Assembly: GCA_028023455.1 (NCBI GenBank)
Contig: JAQFVV010000055.1
Coordinates: 4,616,030-4,680,029, forward strand
Length of the DNA: 64,000 bases
From: Epiperipatus broadwayi
Lineage: Eukaryota > Onychophora > Udeonychophora > Euonychophora > Peripatidae
Reading direction: 5' to 3'
Shown: one piece after another, positions 11,558-23,905 of the stretch
How positions within the stretch are numbered: the stretch's first letter is position 1
How the letters are laid out: each line of letters opens with the position of its first letter
Notes under the pieces: generated by a model
What the model saw: the letters and a program-made list of their open reading frames with translations, nothing else
Told to the model about the DNA's origin: nothing
Databases searched by the model: none
Made by a program: the position numbers and the translations under genes

Positions 11558-13021
11558 GTACGTTTTTTATATTTTTTTTAAATATTATAGAATTAAAAGT
11601 AAGTTAATTATGGTTTGTATAAACAACATAAATAATTGCTTCAAAATAATTTGAATATTTATATATTGGATTGACACAAGTATTTGCACTGATAAGATTA
11701 ATATTTATGGGGGCAATTTCATATATAAAAATGGACAAGAATACCATTCATTTGGAGAAAGATAGGTAAATAGAAGGTTCTGATGTGTGATGGTTTTATA
11801 TAGTATCCAAAATAGCTTGATAATATTTCAATAACATTTTAATATTGAATAATATTTCAATAACATTTTAATATTGAAATGTCAGTAACTAATATGCGAA
11901 TTCACATTAGCATTGTCCATTTATTAATTTTTTTTCAAATATTTACCCTTACCTTTATGTGTGTTTGTGTAGTTATTTATTATATAAACTTGTCTAAAGT
12001 TTAAATTTTGATATACATTGAATTTTTTTCCCAACTCTCTCATTTATAATAGCTTACATTTTGTTGACAAGGTTTGTTTACAATATACATATTGTTTATT
12101 ATACTGAAGATTTAAAGTACTTTTCAACATGCACATATAACAATAATATAAATGCTTTTTTATAGGTATAATATGCATATATAAATTAAGATTATGGTAT
12201 AAACAAAATTAAAAATAATAATAATGTAGTTATTACTTAGTAAATTTAGTGATACATTTACATATATATTATCTGTGTGTGTTCACTTATTCATATTCTT
12301 CATTCTAAAAATAAAAAAAACTTGTACTATGTGTTCATTTTTTTAAACAAAATGAATAGCAAAATTCTGACTTCCATTGCAATTAAAATATGCTCTGAAT
12401 GATATCCTTTTTTCTTCAATAACTTATTTTTTTTAGTAAAAATGAAATAGCAGTCTCGTTTTCTTCAAGTTATGCTATCTTTACTTATTTTGACATTTTA
12501 AAGTCCATATCAATTTCCAAAAATGTTCTTACAAAATACTGTACATAAAATTTAGAAAGGATCATAAAGCAGAGACTGAAGTTAAAGAAATGAAAATAAA
12601 CATAATGGCATACAGCACTAACAGATAGAAAAAGTGGCCATTGCTGCATTGTAAAATTTCTTAATTTTAATTTTTTTTTTTTTTTTATAAATGTGATTAT
12701 GTATGGCCATCCAAGACAGAAAAATGGTTGCTGCTAGAGCATAATTTATAATATTTGTGAATTTTATTCTTTTTTTTTTTTTTTTGCTCATATTTTTTGT
12801 TTTTGGATAAAGTATAATTGAAAATTGTGTATATTGAATATATTGTGGTTTTCCTATGATAATTATTAAAATTTGAAAAAATTGTACAATAAAAAAAAGT
12901 ATCTATTTGTGTTTTTAATTTATATTTAAATAAATATATTTTTCTCATTATATGATCTTATACAGATTGATTATCTATATGCATATGGGCCATATTTTTA
13001 ATTTTATATTAATATCTGTAT
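11558..13021. other. Start of intron 2, with a perfect 29-bp tandem duplication and dispersed repeat pieces
   Basis: Positions 11821-11849 are repeated exactly at 11850-11878. Segments 12042-12125 and about 12540-12680 resemble 29925-30030 and about 31235-31385 in the same order and orientation, so this is a copy of a dispersed repeat family. Shared words include attgtttatt-tactg and agcact-a-agat-aaaa-tgg. No gene is seen. Confidence 0.55.
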
Positions 13022-16000
13022 TGTGCCAGTCAAAACATGCTTATTCATCTAACACGAGCTGGAACTCACAAAATGTACTTCAAACCCAGTCGAGCCCGAG
13101 ATTTAGGTCAGGGACCAGCCTGGATTCGAACCCACTCTCCAAGCACCAGATCTATCACCCAATGGATAATATAACAATGGTAGCACACGAGATTTAATTC
13201 TTCATCCGGCCCACTAGCAAATCGGAGAAAACAATAAGACTCATGGACTTAAACACATATATAAACAACTTAAATACTAGACATTCCACAGATAAAATCT
13301 AACATATTTAAATAATAGGGGCTTTACTAATGAATACTTATGGGCAATTAGTGAATTGGATTGATTTAATAATGAGACAGAAACTGATATATGATGAATT
13401 AAAATATATTTATTGACAATTGTTGTTGGCAAATGCACACAGGCATTTCATTTATAAAGTAACATTCTCTAGACTATTTGAACAATAATTGATGTTGGCA
13501 AATAGGTTTGTGGCTATGATTCAATGGAGCCAAATATCCTGCTATACAACTAATCACTACATTAACTTATTTGTTATGTCCTTTTATAATCAGTTCGAGT
13601 GGCTCTTTTACGTAAAATCAAACCAAGTCTGGAGTGAAGCTTAATAATACGTCTTAATTATAATAAATTTATTTTAACTATGGGCTTTTAAAGCGTCCCA
13701 GATAGCTTTAGATCGAACGGGTTTTCAAGAATGCTTCGGATCAACGCCGAAGACTGCATATTAGGGAGGGAGAGAGTTGGCTATAACGATTTTACTAATA
13801 CGCTAGGCACAAGTAAAATATAATAATAAAGTGGCTCTGCGGATGGAAGAATAGTTTTAGGGTTTTTGTGACAAACAACGGTTTACCCAAGAACCGGTCG
13901 TCATGCTGCTAATGGGGAACCTTTATTTGGTTCAGAGGCGGGGGACTTACGTGCTAATCTGGCCCGTAGCTCAGACTTCGCTACTGCACTACCCATAAGA
14001 GAAGATGGGCTGGACTTACCGTGGCTCCATCTTATATATGTATAAAAAAAACAGCATAACGAGAAGATATAAATAAATAAATTCCACATCCGCCAAGCCG
14101 AAGGATATTATAAATTAAATATCATATATTAAATGAACACTAGATCATCAGCTTGATCAAAAGAGCCAACTCTTCTGTAGCATGAGAAATACGATATGCT
14201 ACTGACAGGAATGTATATACAAACTTTACTTTATCCCGTTCAATCTCTTTAGTTATCTATAACTACTAAACTTTTAAAAGGTGGAAAAGTATATTTAATA
14301 AGGGACTTACGAATACTTAACTAAAAAAATATACTTATGATTGCACTCCAGGCTAGTTTAATCTTTAGTAACATAATAAATAAAGGTTGAAAAGCCACAT
14401 TTTATATTTATATTAATTAATTTATTAAGTGAAAAAATATGAATTTGGGTTTCGAAACAGCGCACGAAATGACGCTATATAAATAATTTAAATTTATATG
14501 TTTAAAAACATATTCTATAATTAAATGCACGCCGTTTCGAAACATAGGCATAACTAATAATAAATAAAATAAGCAAAAGAAAAGCAAAATATAATTGCAG
14601 TGATTAAATTATATAGCAAAACATTAATTAACAAAGAAAAATTTGCAAAAGTATTACATTTTATAGAATTAAAATATTATTTTAGGAAACAATTTAGACA
14701 GTTTACACTATTGAATTAAGGAAAAATTAGCAAAAAGTATTTCATTTAAATATTATTTCAGAAACAATTTAGCGAGAAAGTTCAATAATATGGTTAGCTA
14801 ACCTGTTTTGAAGAAACAATGACTGTTTTTGAAATTTACAGAGCTCTGCGATTTTAAATATTAAAACAGTTCTCCTGTAGATGGGCTAAGGAGAGATTCG
14901 AGCTGGAAATGAAGGTGACTTCTTTGGCGGCTTATGGCATCTTCAATTTAGTTGGGAGACGATTTTTAAAATAGTGTTTGTTTAGCTGGATTGAAATCGG
15001 AACGAAGGCAAAAATTATTTTTACGGCTTATGGCATCTTCAAATTTAGTTGGTGTAAGCTTGGTTGTTCCTTTGGCATTTGATGGATTGAACTAGGCGTT
15101 CCATCACGGGAAAGCAGCAAAATTTTGCCTGACTTTAGCCAGACATGTTAAGGTTGAACAATTTAAAACTTCTCATGTTAACTCTCTTCAAAAGTAAGAT
15201 GGATTCTCCTTCCCGCTTAAAATAAGGCCTATTTATATCCTTCTACTAAACTTTAACACCTTTCTGGAATTTCGTAAGCCTCGGGACCAATTGACTTTTA
15301 ATTAAAGCAAAATAATATAATTCAATTTCTACAACAACTGATAAAATCTCCGAGGTGTTATATTTAATTTCCTTAAAAAAATGTATCAAAATATATAAAC
15401 TATATAATTTGATTCATTTTCATTAATTAAATTCCTTTTCAGGTGTTATTACTTAGCAGAAGGAACGGTATTCTGATTTAATGAAAAAGTCTTTTGTTGC
15501 AAACAAAAATCAATCAGAAAACAGATTTTACTTTTTTACCCGGGTGTGTCACTAATTGATATCTTGTTTACAAAAATTCTCATTTTTAATTGCGAACAGA
15601 TAATTCTTATTTTATAAAACTAAATAACTTTTAACATATTTGTTTATTAAAAAAAAAAGCAAATTTAAAGAAAATACTTGTTTCAACTATATATGTAAAA
15701 CATTAAATCAGAAAACCGTTAAATAAATTAAAGAAAACATTTACATTACTTTTATTTAAACTTAAATATATATGAATCATTTTGCCGTTATTCCAAGGTT
15801 TAAATTATCCATCCACATACGAATATAATAGCGAAATATAATTTAGAATTGACTGAAAATTAATAAAACATTTTATAATAATTTATGAGCATTTCTCCGC
15901 TATAATTTTATCAAACCTGTCTAATTATAGCGTGTTTTCGTATGTAAATGGATGATGCCATTCAAGCGGCCATTGTAGCAAAGTTTTCCCGCTCGACTTA

Positions 16001-16116
16001 TATATAACATTTTTACATATGACATTTTTACATTTAAGATAGGTTCGAAACTAGTTCAGACGAGTAGGTCATTAGGTTGATGGTGAAACGGAAAGGGATT
16101 GGAGATTTCCGTTTCA
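13022..16116 (-). repeat. Left LTR (3' LTR in element orientation), 3095 bp
   Basis: It carries no long gene; short open frames such as 13901-14089 (-) occur in both LTRs and are not recognised. Internal features include a doubled ggcttatggcatcttcaa word about 100 bp apart near 14930-15040, and an imperfect inverted repeat (15804-15823 with 15937-15956) that may be a nested MITE. On the minus strand, gggttcgaatcc (13122-13133) matches a pol III B box, about 100 bp from the outer edge. Confidence 0.88.
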
Positions 16117-16764
16117 TATCAGTAAACTTAGTAAAAAAAAAACAAATAAAAAAAAATGACTTTACTTATATAAACACGGAGCTAAATTATGGCTTCTTTT
16201 TACGTATAAACTCATGGCCTAGTCCTACGCTACACTTATGATACTACATCAGACTAGATTACACTATAATAATACAGTTAGTGCTTCTAACAATTATCAA
16301 TACACATAATGAAATTATCGGTTATTAGTAAATATTTTAAACTTAAACAGATATATACCCAAACGAGTATACATCTTTGTCAAAATAATGGATATGTTTT
16401 TATATATAGATAAAATATAATGCGTGTAATATATAAAGTGTATATAGATAAAATATAGAGTGTAAAATATATATGTAAGGTATATAAATAAAGTATAAAG
16501 TGTATAATATATGAAGTGTATAATAAAATAAAAAGTGTTAATATATCTGTATAAAATATGAAGTGTACAATATATAAAGTGGGTGCACCTATAAAGTGTA
16601 TATAGATAAAATATAGAGTGTATAATATATAAATATAAAAGGGTATGTGTATATATAAAGTGCATAATATATATAAAAGGTATATAAATAAAATATAGAG
16701 TGTATAATATATATAAAAGAGTATATAAAAAGATCAATCACACACGCAAAAAAAAACTAACAAT
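16117..16764 (-). repeat. Internal region with ata/gtg minisatellite (about 16390-16735)
   Basis: This lies between the left LTR and the Gag-like gene. About 350 bp consist of degenerate tandem units built on tataaagtgtataatatat and gataaaatatagagtg. The open frame 16315-16737 (-) is only this repeat translated, giving Ile/Tyr/Leu-rich low complexity, and is not called as a gene. No clear polypurine tract is seen next to the LTR. Confidence 0.7.
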
Positions 16765-17958
16765 TTAAATAGGATCTGGGGGTTGTTTAAGGAGTAACTC
16801 CACGCCGGGGTCGAAACAACATCCCAACAGATCATCATCATCATCGTCAGTTGTCCAACCGTCTTCATCATCATCGGTTATCCATTCATAGCTTTCATTT
16901 TTGTCTTTCAACCTCACAGGAGATCGCTTAGGGTGCATTGTCAGACTTCGTGCGAATTCGCTGCCTTCATACGGTATCTCGTTATGCAGCTCGACATTCT
17001 TTTCTTCCGTAAGTGCTTTTCCCCATTCCTTGCTTTGACTTTGCGCCGTCACTTGAGATTCGTTTCTTTCCAACCCAAGTTGTTCTTCATACCGGTAAAA
17101 TGTGCTTTTTTCATCATCCATCTGGAACTTATGTTCGCTTAAAAATTCATTTTCTTTGACTATGGTACTTTGCTGATCGACTTTGGCTTCGCTCTCTCTA
17201 AAATTATTTTTATTATCATCTTCACTCTGGCCAATAATTTGCACTCCCTCCTGTCTATTAAGTCTTTTATCTTGGTAATCACTAGCAAAGTTGCTTTCCT
17301 TACTTTCCTTTTCTCTCTCTTCTTTCATTTCTGCTACATCTTTCAATTCTGGAATACATGCTGTGATAATGTTTTCTTCTTTGTCAGCCATTTGACTTCT
17401 TTGTAGTAAATTTTCTTTTATTTCATGTATTTCATTTCTGATCTCCTTTTGAGCCTCTTCACACTCTTGGAATTTGCTGCCTAATTCTACACCAACGTTA
17501 TAAACCTTATCTATCAAATTCTTTTCTTGACATTCTACCTTCTCTACTAAGGTCTTAACTTCTTTAATTATAACCCTATCTTGATTATTTTCCACTTGAC
17601 TTGTCTGTAACGTTTCCTTGAATTCTCTCGTAACTTTATATTTATGCTGGCCGCTGACTGATAGCTTAATTTCTTTGATTAGGGCCTCAAATCTTTGTGT
17701 CATTTTGTGATTCATTTCCTCCATTTTCTGATCCCTTTCCTCCATTTTCTGATTCATTTTCTGATCCCTTGCCTCCATTTTCTGATCCCTTGCCTCCATT
17801 TTCTGATCCATTTCTTTCGCATCCTGTCTAAGCTGTCTCAGCAACCAATTAAAATCCCAGCCTTCCTGCTTAATCTCCATCGGTGTCTGTTCCGATATTT
17901 TTGTAACTAAATTCTCTGGCATAGCTACTGTTTTTGTTATCTTGTACAATCCTTTCAA
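16765..17958 (-). CDS. Gag-like coiled-coil protein of the LTR element, 397 aa
   Basis: Uninterrupted 397-residue protein and the only long open frame in the window. Its N-terminus contains WDFNWLLRQLRQDAKEMDQ (about 34-52), followed by repeated units of the DQKMEAR type (about 50-87), a strong charged coiled coil. More helical charged sequence follows (for example ECEEAQKEIRNEIHEIKENL near the middle). The C-terminus has an acidic run (ITDDDEDGWTTDDDDDD, about 359-375) and ends LLLKQPPDPI. Position inside an LTR element and the N-terminal coiled coil suggest Gag, since several Ty3/gypsy Gags begin with similar repeats. I see no CCHC zinc knuckle and no clear capsid domain. The first ATG is 17958; a second at 17922 (MPENLVTK) is also possible. 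Intactness despite the AT-rich setting suggests recent selection or youth. The exact function is unknown. Confidence 0.75.
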   Translation of the reverse strand: MKGLYKITKTVAMPENLVTKISEQTPMEIKQEGWDFNWLLRQLRQDAKEMDQKMEARDQKMEARDQKMNQKMEERDQKMEEMNHKMTQRFEALIKEIKLSVSGQHKYKVTREFKETLQTSQVENNQDRVIIKEVKTLVEKVECQEKNLIDKVYNVGVELGSKFQECEEAQKEIRNEIHEIKENLLQRSQMADKEENIITACIPELKDVAEMKEEREKESKESNFASDYQDKRLNRQEGVQIIGQSEDDNKNNFRESEAKVDQQSTIVKENEFLSEHKFQMDDEKSTFYRYEEQLGLERNESQVTAQSQSKEWGKALTEEKNVELHNEIPYEGSEFARSLTMHPKRSPVRLKDKNESYEWITDDDEDGWTTDDDDDDLLGCCFDPGVELLLKQPPDPI

Positions 17959-18941
17959 AATTATTATTATTTTGTACCTAATAAATATTTGATTTTTAAA
18001 ACTTTTATATTTTTAATACGGCTGTTTGCTGCTCTCCCCCTTCAAGAACGACTCGCTCACTTCCATCCCAACTCTATGCCTAACTCACTAATATATCTAT
18101 AAGCTTACTCCTTCATCTCGATGCCCGTCCAACATATAATGAATTTTAAAAAAAAATTTTCGTCTCCCTACTTTTTATTTTATAAAATATACGAAATTCT
18201 TTTTTTATTTAAAAAAAATCCCTTCTTTTTTTCTAGCTTTAATAAAATATACGAAAAATTTAAAAAAAAAAATTTTTTTTTTTTTCGTCTATATATCTAA
18301 AGTATAACACATATTTTAATATTAAAGATGACTTAATAAAAATTTAACTCACCCCCGCTCTCTTCTTCCAGCTGTTTTTTTATTATATATATACACATAT
18401 ATACTTAAATAGTTTTATGACCTAATTCCGTTTGACCCGTCTGCACCAATTTCAAACCTTTTAACTTTTGGTTAATTTGACGTTACTTATATATATATTT
18501 CTTACTCATTTTAAACCACTCCAATTCATAAAAATACTTTGATAAAACAACGAGACCCCCCTTTTCTTTTAATCTAAATTTCTTTTCTCTGCTCCCTAAT
18601 GACAAATTTATAAGAGGATGACTTATAACTTGATCAATCATCCTCGGGCGCCAGTCACTAGTGAACAGGAAAGACACAAAATAAATTTAATAAATTTTTT
18701 TGCTATATACACACAAAAGTCCATAACTCAGAGTATGTAGGTGTTTACATCGAAGCCTCACTTGGTCGTCCAAACGCGGAAAAAAAATCTTACATATATA
18801 CATTATTCAAAAAAAAATTTGACTCAAAATCATTAATTTTGACCAAAAGAATTATATATATACTCCATAATCTCTTCAGGGGTGGAAATGAGTTACAAGC
18901 CCCACGATTTGGGCGTCCAAACGCAGAAAAAAAAAACCCTA
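17959..18941 (-). other. Leader of the LTR element, with two PBS-like motifs
   Basis: This lies between the right LTR and the Gag-like gene, so it is the 5' leader if the element reads on the minus strand. On the minus strand TGGACGCCCAAATCGTGGGG (about 18900-18919) starts 22 nt inside the LTR edge. It resembles the lysine-tRNA type of primer-binding site with two small insertions. A degenerate second copy of the same block lies at about 18752-18780. The identification as PBS is inference, since the match is imperfect and normally lies within a few bases of the LTR. Confidence 0.45.
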
Positions 18942-21900
18942 TGTGCCAGTCAAAACATGCTTATCCATCTAACACGAGCTGGAACTCACAAAATGTACTT
19001 CAAACCCAGTCAAGCCCGAGATTTAGGTCAGGGACCAGCCTGGATTCGAACCCACTCTCCAAGCACCAGATCTAACACCCAATGGATAACATAACAATGG
19101 TAGCACACGAGATTTAATTCTTCATCCGGCCCACTAGCAAATCGGAGAAAACAATAAGACTCATGGACTTAAACATATATATAAACAACTTAAATACTAG
19201 ACATTCCACAGATAAAATCTAACATATTTAAATAATAGGGGCTTTACTAATGAATACTTATGGGCAATTAGTGAATTGGATTGATTTAATAATGAGACAG
19301 AAACTGATATATGATGAATTAAAATATATTTATTGACAATTGTTGTTGGCAAATGCACACAGGCATTTCATTTATAAAGTAACATTCTCTAGACTATTTG
19401 AACAATAATTGATGTTGGCAAATAGGTTTGTGGCTATGATTCAATGGAGCCAAATATCCTGCTATACAACTAATCACTACATTAACTTATTTGTTATGTC
19501 CTTTTATAATCAGTTCGAGTGGCTCCTTTACGTAAAATCAAACCAAGTCTGGAGTGAAGCTTAATAATATGTCTTAATTATAATAAATTTATTTTAACTA
19601 TGGGCTTTTAAAGCGTCCCAGATAGCTTTAGATCGAACGGGTTTTCAAGAATGCTTCGGATCAACGCCGAAGACTGCATATTAGGGAGGGAGAGTTGGCT
19701 ATAACGATTTTACTAATACGCTAGGCACAAGTAAAATATAATAATAAAGTGGCTCTGCGGATGGAAGAATAGTTTTAGGGTTTTTGTGACAAACAACGGT
19801 TTACCCAAGAACCGGTCGTCATGCTGCTAATGGGGAACCTTTATTTGGTTCAGAGGCGGGGGGACTTACGTGCTAATCTGGCCCGTAGCTCAGACTTCGC
19901 TACTGCACTACCCATAAGAGAAGATGGGCTGGACTTACCGTGGCTCCATCTTATATATGTATAAAAAAAACAGCATAACGAGAAGATATAAATAAATAAA
20001 TTCCACATCCGCCAAGCCGAAGGATATTATAAATGAAATATCACATATTAAATGAACACAAGTTTATCAGCTTGATCAAAAGAGCCAACTCTTCTGTAGC
20101 ATGAGAAATACGATATGCTACTGACAGGAATGTATATACAAACTTTACTTTATCCCGTTCAATCTCTTTAGTTATCTATAACTACTAAACTCTTAAAAGG
20201 TGGAAAAGTATATTTAATAAGGGACTTACGAATACTTAACTAAAAAAATATACTTATGATTGCACTCCAGGCTAGTTTAATCTTTAGTAACATAATAAAT
20301 AAAGGTTGAAAAGCCACATTTTATATTTATATTAATTAATTTATTAAGTGAAAAAATATGAATTTGGGTTTCGAAACAGCGCACGAAATGACGCTATATA
20401 AATAATTTAAATTTATATGTTTAAAAACATATTCTATAATTAAATGCACGCCGTTTCGAAACATAGGCATAACTAACAATAATTAAAATAAGCAAAAGAA
20501 AAGCAAAATATAACTGCAGTGATTAAATTATATAGCAAAACATTAATTAACACAGAAATTTGCAAAAGTATTTCATTTTATAGAATTAAAATATTATTTT
20601 AGGAAACAATTTAGACAGTTTACACTATTGAATTAAGGAAAAATTAGCAAAAAGTATTTCATTTAAATATTATTTCAGAAACAATTTAGCGAGAAAGTTC
20701 AATGATATGGTTAGCTAACCTGTTTTGAAGAAACAATGACTGTTTTTGAAATTTACAGAGCTCTGCGATTTTAAATATTAAAACAGTTCTCCTGTAGATG
20801 GGCTAAGGAGATATTCGAACTGGAAATGAAGGTGAATTCTTTGGCGGCTTATGGCATCTTCAATTTAGTTGGGAGACGATTTTTAAAATATTGTTTGTTT
20901 AGCTGGATTGAAATCGGAACGAAGGCAAATAAATTATTTTTACGGCTTATGGCATCTTCAAATTTAGTTGGTGTAAGCTTGGTTGTTCCTTTGGCATTTG
21001 ATGGATTGAACTAGGCGTTCCATCACGGGAAAGCAGCAAAATTTTGCCTGACTTTAGCCAGACATGTTAAGGTTGAACAATTTAAAACTTCTCATGTTAA
21101 CTCTCTTCAAAAGTAAGATGGATTCTCTCTTCCCGCTTAAAATAAGGCCTATTTATATCCTTCTACTAAACTTTAACACCTTTCTGGAATTTCGTAAGCC
21201 TCGGGACCAATTGACTTTTAATTAAAGCAAAATAATATAATTCAATTTCTACAACAACTGATAAAATCTCCGAGGTGTTATATTTAATTTCCTTAAAAAA
21301 ATGTATCAAAATATATAAACTATATAATTTGATTCATTTTCATTAATTAAATTCCTTTTCAGGTGTTATTACTTAGCAGAAGGAACGGTATTCTGATTTA
21401 ATGAAAAAGTCTTTTGTTGCAAACAAAAATCAATCAGAAAACAGATTTTACTTTTTTACCCGGGTGTGTCACTAATTGATATCTTGTTTACAAAAATTCT
21501 CATTTTTAATTGCGAACAGATAATTCTTATTTTATAAAACTAAATAACTTTTAACATATTTGTTTATTAAAAAAAAAGCAAATTTAAAGAAAATACTTGT
21601 TTCAACTATATATGTAAAACATTAAATCAGAAAACCGTTAAATAAATTAAAGAAAACATTTACATTACTTTTATTTAAACTTAAATATATATGAATCATT
21701 TTGCCGTTATTCCAAGGTTTAAATTATCCATCCACATACGAATATAATAGCGAAATATAATTTAGAATTGACTGAAAATTAATAAAACATTTTATAATAA
21801 TTTATGAGCATTTCTCCGCTATAATTTTATCAAACCTGTCTAATTATAGCGTGTCTTCGTATGTAAATGGATGATGCCATTCAAGTGGCCATTGTAGCAA

Positions 21901-22035
21901 AGTTTTCCCGCTCGACTTATATATAACATTTTTACATATGACATTTTTACATTTAAGATAGGTTCGAAACTAGTTCAGACGAGTAGGTCATTAGGTTGAT
22001 GGTGAAACGGAAAGGGATTGGAGATTTCCGTTTCA
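18942..22035 (-). repeat. Right LTR (5' LTR in element orientation), 3094 bp
   Basis: Near-identical partner of 13022-16116. Differences include scattered substitutions, a 2-bp ag deletion in the gggagggagag run near 19690, and one extra g near 19860. The B-box-like word is at 19042-19053. If the minus orientation is right, the promoter for the Gag-like gene should lie in this copy. Confidence 0.88.
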
Positions 22036-22039
22036 GTAT

Positions 22040-23614
22040 TGTACCGTTTATATATATATATGGTACAAATATATTGGCATTTGGTAAGATATTTAAAAGC
22101 TAAAAAAAAAAAAAAACTAAATTTAAAGATCTTTTAAAAGACGCATTTTTAATTTTTTTTTTTAGTTAGTATAATTTATTGTCTCAAATTATTACTTTAA
22201 TTAAAAATAAAAGTTAAAATTGGAAAGAATAAAAGACACACAGATTATTAATCCAGATAAACTAAAAGAGAATTCTACACGCAGATTACAATCAAAGTTT
22301 TAAAGCTAATTGAAGATGGCAGAAAGAATTTATATAAAAAAAAAGAACTTTATAATTGGAAAATATAAAATAAATGTACAAGATTATCAACTTGTAGTTT
22401 ACGATAAAACAAAGATAAAAATATGCACAGAAGTCTGAAAACTGGACCTCAAGTATAAAAAGAATACCAGTGCGATCAAGATCTTGTCTTGTCTGTCTTT
22501 TTTTTGGCTAATCCTGGATCACGAAAGATCCAGGACCACTTTACGCTGAAATAATTAGTCATGCTGGAGTGGACTGAAGCTTTTGATGACATCGTTCATC
22601 ATGAAAACGTCAATCCCAAAGAGCTTTCTTGACTAGCTTTAAGACAGACCAAGAAAAGTTTAAAACCAATGGCCATGAGCTCATTCTACCTCTCATGAAA
22701 AACCATGCATGGTGATCAACAATCTACGTAAACTCATTAAACTTACCAGTAAGCTAAGATTAATTATTCCCGATTGTGACTAAATTAAGTTTTGCAAACC
22801 ATTCTCAAATATGAGCTTATAATATAATCCCAATAGAGACATAATTTTTCTTATTCAAGAGACTTTTGTTTATGGCCTAAGAAATCGAAGTGTAATATGA
22901 ACTGTAGTAATTAATTGATCAACGTTATTATATGGATTATCATGTAGATGCTTTCCAATTTTATTTAATAATTTATCTTTAAATATTTTAATTTGTTAGA
23001 AAAAAATATTTATTTCTAATATCAACTTTTCATTGTATGTTATTAATGTTAGTTTATTTGAATTTAAATGTATAATTTACTTTTGCAATAGTTATTAATT
23101 AAGCTCCGGAAATAATATTCTCTAAAAACTAAATAAAGTTACGGGAAATCATAATCCCGATCTTTTAAATTATTTTCTTCTTAATTTACAATGTGCAACG
23201 CGACGGATTTCAGCAGATTCTTGTATGATTCCCGGCGCCCTTGTTAAAATAAATAAATTGATTTTGTCGGCAATACAAATTGTAATAATTAATAGGCCAG
23301 TTAATCGGAAATATAGCTATGTTTTTAGAAATATGAACGAAATATTTATATTTTTCTTCCTCATAATTTGATTAACTCACGCATTCTAGTGCATAATAGA
23401 AGGTGTACCAGAATGTGAAAAATATTACAGTATATAGAAACATCATAATCAAGTATATAATTAACATATTATAATATTATGAGTGAGTGTTGATCTATAC
23501 AATTTCTCTTTAGTAAAAGCAAAAACCAAAGAATAAGCTAAGGATATGGATTAAATTGTGCCACCATATGATAAATAGTGATAACTTATGATGCTTATAA
23601 TAAATGATACATGA
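22040..23614. other. Intron 2 segment with a moderately GC-richer block (about 22240-22790)
   Basis: Immediately after the LTR element. A short perfect hairpin, cctggatc-acgaaa-gatccagg, lies at about 22513-22534. The block is not as AT-rich as its flanks, but I recognise no gene, RNA or transposon in it. Confidence 0.4.
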
Positions 23615-23905
23615 ATGAGAAAACAGGTGTTACCGACATCATTGAGAAAATTAAGAGACTGAAGTGAAGTTGGTCTGGACAAATTGTTAGAAGAGATAAT
23701 AGGTGATGGACAGTTGAAATCTTAAACTGGATTTCAAGAGATTGTAAAATACCTAGAAAGAGACCACATGTGAGATGGATGAATTAAATAATGAAGTGTG
23801 ATGTGATGTGGACAAGAGAGGCTAGAGATCAGAGAAGATGGATTGAACTTGGAGAGATCTTCATCTTTTAGTGGATTGATAATGGTTGAAAATGTTGATG
23901 ATGAC
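23615..23905 (+). mobile_element. RTE LINE 3' fragment, same family as 4562-7755
   Basis: Matches about 7463-7745: caggtgttaccgacatcatt, then aaattaagagactgaag, gagaccacatgtgagatgga and gtggattgataatggttga occur in the same order. It corresponds to the C-terminal tail and 3' end of the LINE and is 5'-truncated, as LINE copies usually are. It contains stops and is dead. Its divergence from 4562-7755 shows an independent insertion. Confidence 0.85.

Larger units (their letters stand above)
13022..22035 (-). mobile_element. Non-autonomous LTR retrotransposon with very long LTRs
   Basis: Two direct repeats of about 3.09 kb (13022-16116 and 18942-22035) enclose a 2.8-kb internal region. On the plus strand each repeat starts TGTGCCAGTC and ends TTTCCGTTTCA, so they have the TG...CA ends of LTRs. 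The host bases GTAT at 13018-13021 recur at 22036-22039 as a 4-bp target duplication. The two LTRs differ at only a few dozen positions by eye, which implies a recent insertion. The only substantial gene inside is on the minus strand (16765-17958), so I orient the element as minus, with the 5' LTR at right. No protease, reverse transcriptase, RNase H or integrase is visible, so it must depend on an autonomous relative. The whole lies antisense in host intron 2. Confidence 0.9.

Noticed and set aside
13122-13133. Possible tRNA gene from the gggttcgaatcc word in the LTR
   Set aside because: The flanking bases do not form a T stem or acceptor stem, and no A box is convincing. The same word repeats in the other LTR.
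16315-16737. 140-codon minus-strand open frame rich in Ile, Tyr and Leu
   Set aside because: It is a translation of the tataaagtg minisatellite and has no domain or biased third positions.
20826-21014. 62-codon open frame in the right LTR
   Set aside because: The matching stretch in the left LTR (from about 14909) carries in-frame breaks, and there is no homology.
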